Source: SKVR01 sp037441525
Lineage (GTDB): Bacteria > Bacteroidota > Bacteroidia > Bacteroidales > UBA7960
Assembly: GCA_037441525.1 (NCBI GenBank)
Contig: JBBISA010000019.1
Span: 1-59,154, forward strand
Direction of reading: 5' to 3'
Length of the DNA stretch: 59,154 nucleotides
This document shows positions 48,621 to 56,420 of this stretch, piece after piece. Within the stretch, counting starts at the first letter, position 1. Every line of letters starts with the position of its first letter. A program made the position numbers and the translations under genes. The notes beneath the pieces are model-generated. The model did no database searches. It saw only the letters and a program-made list of their open reading frames with translations, and was not told the DNA's origin.

Positions 48621-50048
48621 TTAGCGCCAGAAGCTCCGGGAAAAAATAATTAAAAATGCAAAAATCTCTAGCCTGCCCAGTATCATGAGAAAAGTAAGCA
48701 TAACTTTAGCAAATCCCGGTAAAAAGGCAAAGTTCCCGGCTGGGCCAACCAGTCCAACTCCGGGGCCAATGCCTCCTATTGTGGCCAGTACTGCTCCAAT
48801 TGAAGTTTGAATATCTACCCCAATTACACTTAATATACAACTGCTCAGCACTACAATAAACAGGTAAATAAGTATAAAATTCATGATAGATGTCGCTTTA
48901 TCGTTGGTAATGGTTTGCCCGTTGACATGAAGATTTTTCACCAGATTTGGATGCACAAGTGCCAAAAAATACCGTTCAATATATTTATAAGCAACAACAT
49001 GCCTAATCACCTTGATACCGCCACCTGTTGAGCCTGCACAAGCACCAATAAACATAAGAAAGAAAATGAGCATCCACCCTGCTTCTCGCCATTGCATATA
49101 ATCGGCCGAGGCAAAGCCTGTTGCAGTAATGATAGAGATTACCTGGAAAAAGGAATCGCGAAACGACTGCTCAAAGGAGTTACCCTGAGTAAAAAACAGG
49201 ATGAATGTTATGGCCATCCCAACAATAAACACAATGGCAAGGTAGGTTTTGAGCTCTGTATCGATGGCAAGTCTCTTAAAGTTACCCTTCACAATAAAAT
49301 AATGAAGCACAAAATTGACCCCCGAAAGCAGCATAAATATCATTATGGCGTATTGTACGAATCGAGAATAATGTCCGATACTGGCATTTTTGGTTGAAAA
49401 ACCACCGGTGGCAATGGTACCAAAAGAATGACAGATACTCTCATAAAAATCGAGACCACCCGCCATAAGGATCACCACCAGAATAATCGTCAAAGCAATA
49501 TAGATGAACCATAACCGCTTAGCAATATCGTGGGTTTTGGGTTTTAATTTTTCAGACGAAAACCCCGATAGTTCTATGGAAAACAACTGATAACCGGCGA
49601 TTTTAAGATTTGGCAAAATCGCTACAACAAGAATGATAATCCCCATGCCACCTATCCAATGGGTAAGACTACGCCAGTACAATACCGATTTGGGTAATGA
49701 TTCAACATCGGTAAGGATAGATGAACCTGTTGTAGTAAACCCGGAAACCGATTCAAACAAAGCATCTGTTATTCCTGGGATGGTGCCTGTAAATAAAAAG
49801 GGCAAAGTACCTACAAAACCCATAAGCACCCAACTTACACTCACCAGCAGATAGGCTTCCCGTAAATTAAACTGATCATCGGCACTTCGTGTCAGCCCAA
49901 TCAGAATTAACCCAATTGCCAGCGGAAGAATGGCAGAGAGAAGGATAGGCCACAGATAGTCTTCTTCCTTAAAGTAAAAAACCCAGGGTACTATTGTGAA
50001 TAAAAAAAAGGAAAGGAAGACAAGTATCTTCCCTTCGATATTGAGCAT
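48621..50048 (-). CDS. trkH: TrkH-family potassium uptake protein
   Basis: This is a 475-aa inner-membrane ion channel subunit with the fourfold M1-P-M2 layout. The selectivity-filter segments are visible as VSGFTTTGSS, FGTIATGGFS, ITATGFAS and ATIGGIGPGVG. It takes up K+ with a TrkA-type partner, which is not in this window. The next gene upstream on the same strand starts 107 bases away, so an operon is possible but not evident. Confidence 0.92.
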   Translation of the reverse strand: MLNIEGKILVFLSFFLFTIVPWVFYFKEEDYLWPILLSAILPLAIGLILIGLTRSADDQFNLREAYLLVSVSWVLMGFVGTLPFLFTGTIPGITDALFESVSGFTTTGSSILTDVESLPKSVLYWRSLTHWIGGMGIIILVVAILPNLKIAGYQLFSIELSGFSSEKLKPKTHDIAKRLWFIYIALTIILVVILMAGGLDFYESICHSFGTIATGGFSTKNASIGHYSRFVQYAIMIFMLLSGVNFVLHYFIVKGNFKRLAIDTELKTYLAIVFIVGMAITFILFFTQGNSFEQSFRDSFFQVISIITATGFASADYMQWREAGWMLIFFLMFIGACAGSTGGGIKVIRHVVAYKYIERYFLALVHPNLVKNLHVNGQTITNDKATSIMNFILIYLFIVVLSSCILSVIGVDIQTSIGAVLATIGGIGPGVGLVGPAGNFAFLPGFAKVMLTFLMILGRLEIFAFLIIFSRSFWR

Positions 50049-50154
50049 ATACCTGAAATCGATGGTATTATGTGCAAAAGAATAATCATGTGAATGGACA
50101 AGAAACAGACTTAACAGTGCCGTTTAACAGGGCGCTAAAGTTACCGTAAATATT

Positions 50155-51300
50155 TTATTCTTTTCCTTTTCGCCTTATTTTAATCTGAAAGGCATTCTCC
50201 ACGGGCTTATCGGAAATCATGATCAGGTACCCACCACCGCCGGCACCCGATAATTTATATCCCTTTATTCCGGATTTCATTTCGTCGATAACCTGGGCAA
50301 TTGTTTGCGGACGCATAGCCGGAAACATGGCGATCTGTGCATCGAAGGAAGCAGTAAATGCTTTTCCGAAAGCATCCACATCACACGCAACAATGGCATT
50401 CCAGCAGGCTTCGGTGGCAATGGCAAGGGCCCTGGCTTTCACAGCATTGATCTCCGAACCAACAAATACATCATACCCCTCGGGCCTTGGCCACAAGGTT
50501 TTGAACCATATAACACTCTCGAGCCACGACAGGATTTCTTCCTCGTGAACCGACTCAATTTTTTCGGGCCAATAGCCATTGTTGTAGTAATGGCGGCAAA
50601 GCCCCGGCATAGCAATACCAAAGGCATCCTGAGCGCCGGAAATCTCCTTTACCCCAGGCTTGTTTTCAACAGAAAAAAGGATCTCGGCAATTTTTTCAGC
50701 CTTTTCAAGGGGAAGAGCATGATGCCAAAGCTTAACCGCTCTTTTTCGTGTTGAAGTAGCCATTCCTGATCGTTCATTGAACTCAATGGTGGGTTCAATG
50801 GAAACTGTGAGCACCCAGCCGGGGCAAAATTTCGAAACATAGGGTTGATCGAGCCAGCCGCCAGCCAGGTCGATCCGGTAAGGGATGCTGCAGATGTTTC
50901 GGATGGAAGTGGTAGAGCGCACGGGCAAGCCTTCTTCGGGTATTCGTTTCAGCACAATGTATTCAACACCAACCTTTTTGCAAAGGGCCACCTTGTCGGG
51001 AGAGTCGCCATCTTCATTCACCACGAAAATATCGGGTTTCAGATCGGTAAGTTCTTTTACAAAATCCATGTGGCCGCTGCCGGTATTAACCATCGCTTTT
51101 TTAACGTACTTCAACGCTTCAATCATGTATTTGCGCTCTTCTTCAGAGTTGATGGTTTCGCGCCCTTTAAGGTCGCGCACAGTTTTATCGGAACCGATCC
51201 CCACATAAAGGTCGCCATACTTTGCAGCTTCCTTAAAGAATGCCACATGACCACTATGCAACATATCAAAACAACCTGAAACAAATACTTTTTTTGGCAT
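50155..51300 (-). CDS. Nucleotidyltransferase fused to GHMP-kinase-like domain
   Basis: This is a 381-aa cytoplasmic protein with two parts. Residues 1-135 form a cytidylyltransferase-type domain: VFVSGCFDMLHSGHVAFF (HxGH), VGIGSDKTV and LPVRSTTSIRNI. Residues 137-381 resemble a GHMP kinase: PYRIDLAGGWLDQP (motif 1), GMATST at 179-184 (a possible motif 2, unusually close to motif 1) and KLSGAGGGGYLIM (motif 3). The kinase part is about 80 residues shorter than normal. It may make an activated nucleotide sugar, by analogy with HldE or FKP, but both substrate and kinase activity are open. Confidence 0.8.
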   Translation of the reverse strand: MPKKVFVSGCFDMLHSGHVAFFKEAAKYGDLYVGIGSDKTVRDLKGRETINSEEERKYMIEALKYVKKAMVNTGSGHMDFVKELTDLKPDIFVVNEDGDSPDKVALCKKVGVEYIVLKRIPEEGLPVRSTTSIRNICSIPYRIDLAGGWLDQPYVSKFCPGWVLTVSIEPTIEFNERSGMATSTRKRAVKLWHHALPLEKAEKIAEILFSVENKPGVKEISGAQDAFGIAMPGLCRHYYNNGYWPEKIESVHEEEILSWLESVIWFKTLWPRPEGYDVFVGSEINAVKARALAIATEACWNAIVACDVDAFGKAFTASFDAQIAMFPAMRPQTIAQVIDEMKSGIKGYKLSGAGGGGYLIMISDKPVENAFQIKIRRKGKE

Positions 51301-51343
51301 AACCTGAGAAAATTAAAAGTTCACTGAATGCCCATACATCTGT

Positions 51344-52558
51344 TTATTTTTCAACAAAATTCATATCCCGGTCAACATCTTTATCGCCGCGGCCCGAAAG
51401 ATTGATCACTGCTAATTGGCCTTTATTTTTCATCATTTTAACTGCCAGGGCAACCGCGTGCGATGACTCCACTGCGGGGGTAATCCCCTCGAGAGATGAA
51501 AGAAGCACAAAAGCCTGAATGGCGTCACTGTCGCTGACAGGGAAATATTCCACCCTTCCCGTATCTTTCAGATAGGCATGCTGAGGACTTATTCCGGGGT
51601 AGTCGAGCCCTGCTGCCACAGAGTGCGATGCACATGGATTTCCGGCTTCATCAACCAGGCAATAGGAATAGGTTCCCTGAAAAACGGCTGGTTTTCCCAT
51701 TGAAAGAGTGGCAGCCGTTTTTCCGGGCTGGAGCAATCCACCACCCTCAGCGCCGCATATTTTCACCTGGCTGTCAGAAAGAAAACCTGAGAAAAGGCCA
51801 ATAGCATTGGAACCACCGCCCAAACAGGCAAAAATGGCATCGGGCAGGCGGCCTTCGGTTTCGATAATCTGCTTTCGGGCTTCAGTGCCAATTACACTTT
51901 GAAAATAGCCTACCATGCGCGGATACGGGTTTGGACCCACCTGCGAGCCCAACAAATAAAAGGATTCGGGATGACTGATATAGTAATCAAGGGCTTCATC
52001 AACGGCATCCTTAAGGGTTGCGGTACCCCTTTCAGTACTTATTACCTCGGCTCCCAGCAACTTCATGCGGCGCACATTAAGGGCCTGGCGCCTCACATCC
52101 TTTGAACCCATAAATACCTTGCAGGGAATCCCAAAAATGGCAGCAGCAGTGGCAGTGGCAACGCCGTGTTGTCCGGCACCGGTTTCGGCGATGATTTCGG
52201 CCGCACCCATCCGCCTGGCAAGTAAAACCTGCCCAATGGTATTGTTGATCTTGTGCGAGCCGGTATGGTTCAGGTCTTCTCTCTTCAGATAAATGCGCGA
52301 ACCGGTATACTCTGATAACCGTCTGGCAAAGTACAATGGTGATGGTCTCCCCACAAAGGTTTTCAGATAATACACAAATTCCTGCTGGAACTCTTCTGTA
52401 CCGGCATACTGGTCGAAAGCACCGGCAAGCCGTGAAAGAGGTTGTTCCAAAACAGGTGGCACGTAGGCTCCGCCATAATTGCCATACATCCCGGTTTGGG
52501 TTAGCATCTCCGAATTAGGGTGAATTTCAATACCATTGCTCTTAATTGCTGTGCTCAT
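51344..52558 (-). CDS. trpB: Tryptophan synthase beta chain
   Basis: TrpB condenses indole with serine to give tryptophan, using PLP. This is a 404-aa TrpB1-type protein: GGAYVPPVLEQPL at the start, LNHTGSHKINN with the PLP lysine Lys103, ETGAGQHGVATA, GGGSNAIG for phosphate binding and NLSGRGDKD at the end. It is an orphan: no trpA or other trp gene is in the window, so its partner is elsewhere or it works alone as an indole-salvage enzyme. Confidence 0.93.
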   Translation of the reverse strand: MSTAIKSNGIEIHPNSEMLTQTGMYGNYGGAYVPPVLEQPLSRLAGAFDQYAGTEEFQQEFVYYLKTFVGRPSPLYFARRLSEYTGSRIYLKREDLNHTGSHKINNTIGQVLLARRMGAAEIIAETGAGQHGVATATAAAIFGIPCKVFMGSKDVRRQALNVRRMKLLGAEVISTERGTATLKDAVDEALDYYISHPESFYLLGSQVGPNPYPRMVGYFQSVIGTEARKQIIETEGRLPDAIFACLGGGSNAIGLFSGFLSDSQVKICGAEGGGLLQPGKTAATLSMGKPAVFQGTYSYCLVDEAGNPCASHSVAAGLDYPGISPQHAYLKDTGRVEYFPVSDSDAIQAFVLLSSLEGITPAVESSHAVALAVKMMKNKGQLAVINLSGRGDKDVDRDMNFVEK

Positions 52559-52771
52559 TGGTTTTGGTTTTTAGTGATTATTGTTTTGTGGAGTTAAAAT
52601 TCTAAAAAATGCGGGTAAAGGTAAAAGAAAACAATTTGCGATAACAAGGCAACACACTACCTGAGTGCAGGAAATTGCATCAAAGTAGTTAAATTTTAAA
52701 CAAACTGAGGCATCAGCTTGGAATTCTGATATTTCAGATGATATTTAAAACTCAAATATTATGGTTCAGGA

Positions 52772-53182
52772 TCATTTAACTTCAGAGTCATACACCTGTA
52801 CCTTGCTCCATAAATGGCGGTTTTCTTCTATAAATTTAATGTGAAGCGGGTGTTCCTGGTAAATATCATGTCCTTCGATTCCATCGAAAAAGATCAGGTA
52901 CGAATACGTGTATGAACCATCAATAACAGGCCTTTCAGCAACCGGAGCCGGGGTGCCCACATGGTAAGCCCTAATCTCAGGAATGGTAAGCAGTTCTTCA
53001 ACAGCTTTTTCAAACTGAGCCCTTACTTCGGCATTATCGGGCTCATTGAGCCAGAAAAATACGTGGTGGGCAAATGGATAATCTATAGCCCTGCTTCTGG
53101 GGGTGTTTGTTTCGCATGAATAACTTAATGACATGATAATCAAAATAAAAATGAATAATCTGGTTTTAGTTAAAACTATCAT
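52772..53182 (-). CDS. Dabb (stress-responsive A/B barrel) lipoprotein
   Basis: This 136-aa protein has a lipoprotein signal ending in SLSYSC. The rest is one Dabb ferredoxin-like barrel: HHVFFWLNEPDNAEVRAQFEKAVEELLTIPEIRAYHVGTPAP, SYLIFFDGIEGHDIYQEHPLHIKFIEE. Such domains dimerise and bind small hydrophobic molecules, but the function of exported ones is unknown. It stands alone. Confidence 0.82.
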   Translation of the reverse strand: MIVLTKTRLFIFILIIMSLSYSCETNTPRSRAIDYPFAHHVFFWLNEPDNAEVRAQFEKAVEELLTIPEIRAYHVGTPAPVAERPVIDGSYTYSYLIFFDGIEGHDIYQEHPLHIKFIEENRHLWSKVQVYDSEVK

Positions 53183-53459
53183 AGGGATTTTTCTTTATAT
53201 GTTTTGGTTTTTTTTAACGAAAGACAAAGTTATTGTTTTTAAACTATTCCGAATACCAATATTTTAACCACCAACAATTCAATTGATTAAAACTTACCAA
53301 TCTTACCTGGTCATGCCAAATTTATCCATTTGTTTTTTATTCTTTTCACCAGGCCCAACTTTCTTTTTTAGTAAAGGAACAAGTATCCTTCGGGGTTGAT
53401 GTACAACATTCCTTTTTTCAACCCGTCCAGGTAAGCTTACAAAATCATTTTTTTGGAAA

Positions 53460-53605
53460 TAGCGGGAATGACAGCCAACGGCTGCGTGTATGCTGCCTTA
53501 AGGGATTGCGGAGCAGATTCCTATCTGCCGATACAAACGCCGATGCGGGGCAGAACACTTCAAATAACCACTTAAACCCCAATGTTTTATTTACGATGTT
53601 AGCGG
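53460..53605 (-). repeat. attC-like element, copy B, directly after the PIN toxin
   Basis: Read on the minus strand it runs from CGCTAACATCG to GCCGTTGGCTG, bounded by AAC and GTT as integron attC sites are. The toxin stop codon TAA lies inside the left CTAAC core, as in integron gene cassettes. Its interior (AAAACATTGGGGTTTA, GTGGTTAT, GATAGGAAT, TCCGC) is homologous to copy A at 1905-2045. An inner hairpin GCAGAT-AGGA-ATCTGC is present. The two core arms pair only weakly. The rest of 53183-53459 is A/T-rich with no gene. Confidence 0.55.
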
Positions 53606-54018
53606 TTCGGGCTTTCTTTTTTAAGTCCTTTTTCAAATTCTGCCGGTGTTAAAATTTTTGCTGTTTTGAACGGATTAAGCGCTAATAAATCTTTATCACC
53701 TGTTACCAAATAATCAGCTTTCGAATAATCAATCAAGTCTAAAAGAAAATTGTCTTTGGGGTCTCTATTTTTAAAATGTGTTGGTTTTATTTCAACCTTT
53801 AACGCAATAGTCTCTAATAATTCGACTAATTCCTTAACGCTTTCTTTGGGAAAGTACTTTATTAATTTTTCACGATTTGTTACAATTTTGATTTCAGTCA
53901 GAAATTGGTCAGTAGTAACAATTATTATACTGCCGTCAGAAATGTATTGCTTAATTTTAACCAAACGTTTGCCAATCAAGAAACTTATCCAAACATTTGT
54001 GTCAAAGATGACTTTAAC
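53599..54018 (-). CDS. PIN-domain toxin without a canonical start codon
   Basis: This is a PIN ribonuclease toxin. The catalytic acids are at FDTNVW (start), TDQFLTE, PKDNFLLDLIDYSKADYLVTGDKDLL. The domain has to begin at the codons for KVIFDTN, but the codon where ATG would be expected is GTT (54016-54018), overlapping the antitoxin stop; the next in-frame TTG (53979) would remove the first catalytic Asp. The frame upstream is closed by a TAA. Either a rare start (ATC, GTT) or coupling or frameshift from the antitoxin is used, or the start has been lost. Confidence 0.75.
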   Translation of the reverse strand, partial: VKVIFDTNVWISFLIGKRLVKIKQYISDGSIIIVTTDQFLTEIKIVTNREKLIKYFPKESVKELVELLETIALKVEIKPTHFKNRDPKDNFLLDLIDYSKADYLVTGDKDLLALNPFKTAKILTPAEFEKGLKKESPNR

Positions 54019-54244
54019 TTATTTGTTTTTCATAAATTTCTTGTCTTACACTTTCCACTTCTTCGTCTATGGTTTTAAGGTCAAGGTCTTTTGTTTTAAA
54101 AGTCTTTAATAACCGTGACAGCTTTGAATCAATAACTTCTCTTTCCAATTCTTTTGTCAACTTTACTTTTTGTTGTTTTGGAAGTTGTCTAACCATAGAA
54201 AGGATTTGCTCAAATGTAATATCTATTTGCAATGCTGTTTTCAT
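54014..54244 (-). CDS. Antitoxin partner of the PIN toxin
   Basis: This is a 76-aa protein. It is predicted helical and charged (MKTALQIDITFEQILSMVRQLPKQQKVKLTKELEREV...), a type often found directly upstream of PIN toxins in Bacteroidota. Its stop TAA at 54014-54016 lies inside the start region of the toxin. A TAnnTTTG element (54278-54285, minus strand) is 34 bases upstream. I do not recognise the exact antitoxin family. Confidence 0.75.
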   Translation of the reverse strand: MKTALQIDITFEQILSMVRQLPKQQKVKLTKELEREVIDSKLSRLLKTFKTKDLDLKTIDEEVESVRQEIYEKQIS

Positions 54245-54277
54245 ATTTCAAACTCTATTAATTGTTTTCCAAATTTA

Positions 54278-54285
54278 CAAAATTA
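54278..54285 (-). promoter_or_regulatory. Candidate -7 element of the PIN toxin-antitoxin module
   Basis: TAATTTTG on the minus strand matches TAnnTTTG and lies 34 bases before the antitoxin start. No -33 box is clear. Confidence 0.35.
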
Positions 54286-54332
54286 TCATCGTAGAATCCA
54301 ATTTTCTTTAGGCTCTTGCTCCTCTTAGCATG

Positions 54333-54475
54333 ACCGCTAACGGTGGCGGTATGAAACGTAGCGGATTGCGTGGCTGCGAACCTATCCCCCGTTACTGACC
54401 TTGCCAGCGGGAAATAAACTTGCGAATTGCACTGAAACCGCTATGTTTTATGACCGCTTGTTGGCAACTGGGATT
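54333..54475. repeat. attC-like long palindrome, copy C, upstream of the PIN module
   Basis: This is an imperfect palindrome of about 140 bp. The left arm AACGGTGGCGGTATGAAACG followed by TAGCGG matches the reverse complement of the right arm, AACAAGCGGTCATAAAACAT followed by AGCGG. The ends are CGCTAAC and GTTGGC. The right arm (minus strand) resembles the left arm of copy A (AACAAGCGGTATAAAACAT). Together with copy B it brackets the PIN toxin-antitoxin pair. Between 54476 and 54674 lies non-coding DNA with a TTTTTGAGCG segment like the one at 1790-1806. Confidence 0.55.
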
Positions 54476-54674
54476 CATTCATATCCGTCTGTTTGTCAAA
54501 CATTTAAATTTTTATTGTCATTATCAATCTGCACCAACCTATCCACGAAGCACAAATTTATTTTGCTTTTTTGAGCGTTGGACAAAATGGCTTTGCCAAG
54601 GTGCGTTGTAAAGGCGGAAGCTCTTCCCGTAAACATTGGACATGGATGGGCTCTGAGCGGTTTGCGGGATGTGC

Positions 54675-55310
54675 TTACGACTGTAGGTTGGACAATTCTG
54701 TACCTATTGTTACTCCATGTCTATATTCTTGTAAAACATAATTGTCAGTTCTGAATTGTTCTGCTAGTCTGTTTTTAATTTCAAGGGTGTGTAAATCTGG
54801 TATAATCGTAGTGCGAAATTGATAGCAAATATTTTCGTTTCTTAATATTTGAATAGAACTACTTATTTTATTTATTATTCTATCTCCATTAATATTAACG
54901 ATTTCATTATATTTATCTTCATTTAATACCGTCTTAATATCCATTGCAATAAAATCAACTAAATTATTCCTAATCATATGTTTAAGCATTGATGGATTTG
55001 TCCCGTTTGTATCCAATTTTATTTGAAACCCCATTTTTTTTATTGATGCCATAAATTCAGGTAGGTCGGCATGAATTGTTGGTTCGCCCCCAGTAATTAC
55101 AACTCCATCGAGCCATTTTTTTCGGTTCTGTAAATATTCAAAAAAAACCTTTTCAGAAATATCAGGTGTGCTATTCAATAAGTGCGGTAAAGCTAAGGAA
55201 GGATTATGACAGTAGCCACAACGAAAATTACAACCCTTTGTAAATATTATGGCTACTGTCTTTCCTTCCCAATCTATAAAACTTTGTTTTTGCAATGAAG
55301 CTATTCGCAT
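54675..55310 (-). CDS. nrdG: Anaerobic ribonucleoside-triphosphate reductase activating protein
   Basis: This is a 211-aa radical-SAM enzyme that installs the glycyl radical on NrdD. The iron-sulfur motif is KGCNFRCGYCHN (CxxxCxxC), followed by the SAM-binding GGEPTIHADLPEF and the KLDTNGTN strand. It is the last gene of the riboswitch operon, 9 bases after cobO, and works with NrdD encoded at its head. Confidence 0.92.
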   Translation of the reverse strand: MRIASLQKQSFIDWEGKTVAIIFTKGCNFRCGYCHNPSLALPHLLNSTPDISEKVFFEYLQNRKKWLDGVVITGGEPTIHADLPEFMASIKKMGFQIKLDTNGTNPSMLKHMIRNNLVDFIAMDIKTVLNEDKYNEIVNINGDRIINKISSSIQILRNENICYQFRTTIIPDLHTLEIKNRLAEQFRTDNYVLQEYRHGVTIGTELSNLQS

Positions 55311-55319
55311 AATTCAGAC

Positions 55320-55835
55320 TTAATGTTCAATACCTATTCTCGCTTGAATTCCTTGCGTATAATAATGCTTAATCTCTTTCATTTCGGTTACCAAATCGGC
55401 AAACTCAATTAATTCATTGGGAGCGCTTCTGCCCGTTATGATTATTTCGGTTTGTTCAGGCTTCCTTTTTAGTAATTCAATAAGTTCTTCAACACTAAAT
55501 AATTGATAGTAAATAGCAATATTGGCTTCATCTAAAACCACCACATCGTATTGCCCAGATAAAATTATTTCAGAAACCTCTTCAAAGCCTTTGCGGGCTG
55601 AAACAACGTCTTCCTGTCTTGGTTGGCGGAAGATAAAACAATCCAAGCCGTATTGTTTTATGGTTATGTTTGTTAAACATTGTTGAATTGCTTTCACTTC
55701 CGAGTAAACCTGCCCCTTTACGAATTGGGCAAAAAATACTTTTTTTCCTGCCCCAACAGCCCGAACTGACAAGCCAATGGCTGCCGTTGTTTTCCCTTTA
55801 CCGTTTCCAGTATAAACTTGAATGTAACCTTTCAT
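55320..55835 (-). CDS. cobO: Cob(I)alamin adenosyltransferase (CobO/BtuR type)
   Basis: This 171-aa enzyme attaches the 5'-deoxyadenosyl group of ATP to cob(I)alamin to make coenzyme B12. The P-loop is YTGNGKGKTTAAIG; FFAQFVKGQ, VVLDEANIAIYY and IIITGRSAPNELIEFADLVTEM are CobO/BtuR landmarks. It is encoded in the middle of a cobalamin-riboswitch operon, between a membrane protein and nrdG, which supports a role in B12 salvage. Confidence 0.93.
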   Translation of the reverse strand: MKGYIQVYTGNGKGKTTAAIGLSVRAVGAGKKVFFAQFVKGQVYSEVKAIQQCLTNITIKQYGLDCFIFRQPRQEDVVSARKGFEEVSEIILSGQYDVVVLDEANIAIYYQLFSVEELIELLKRKPEQTEIIITGRSAPNELIEFADLVTEMKEIKHYYTQGIQARIGIEH

Positions 55836-55838
55836 ATT

Positions 55839-56411
55839 CTAGTTGCTTAGCTGAATTTTTAAAATAGGTAATCGGTTTTGAGCAAACTCAAATACGCCAA
55901 ACAGAATCCCAGAGTAAATCAAATCGCCGATAATCGTATTCTTAAAGAAAGGTAATCCAGCAACGTAGCACGTTATTAGTCCTGACAGGTTATTAGGGTA
56001 TAATGTACCCGAAGCCCACACTCCAAAATTTGAGACTAAAAAGAATATTATTGATGCTGATAAGGAAGCAATAATAATGTTTTGAGGTCTGGTTCTTTTA
56101 AGTAGTAAAAAGCCAAGTACACCAATAAAAATGAAGGACATGTAAGTCCAATAAAACCCTTGATAGAAAAAAGTGAAGCTACCGAAATACTGAGCATAAA
56201 TTGTGTTATTTATTACTAAGTCACTCAACCACATGGACAAAACAGGAATTAGAAGTGCAAGATACCTTTTTGAAAAGTAGGCTGAACCAAATAGAGCAAT
56301 TGCACCAATTGGGGCAAAATTAGAAGGGTGAGGCAATAAACGGCTGAATGCTGCCAAAACTATTATTAATGATATAACCGAAAAGCGTAATGCTATTTTT
56401 TTATTTTCCAT
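55839..56411 (-). CDS. DUF6580-type membrane protein, probable cobalamin-related transporter component
   Basis: This is a 190-aa inner-membrane protein with about six hydrophobic helices: FSVISLIIVLAAFSRLLPH, FAPIGAIALFGSAYF, LALLIPVLSMWLSDLVINN and more. The size and layout resemble ECF-transporter S components and the DUF6580 putative transport family. It has 3-base and 9-base gaps to cobO and nrdD, under a cobalamin riboswitch, so uptake of cobalamin or a precursor is the natural guess. No ECF ATPase is in the window. Confidence 0.7.
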   Translation of the reverse strand: MENKKIALRFSVISLIIVLAAFSRLLPHPSNFAPIGAIALFGSAYFSKRYLALLIPVLSMWLSDLVINNTIYAQYFGSFTFFYQGFYWTYMSFIFIGVLGFLLLKRTRPQNIIIASLSASIIFFLVSNFGVWASGTLYPNNLSGLITCYVAGLPFFKNTIIGDLIYSGILFGVFEFAQNRLPILKIQLSN

Positions 56412-56420
56412 AATTGAAAA

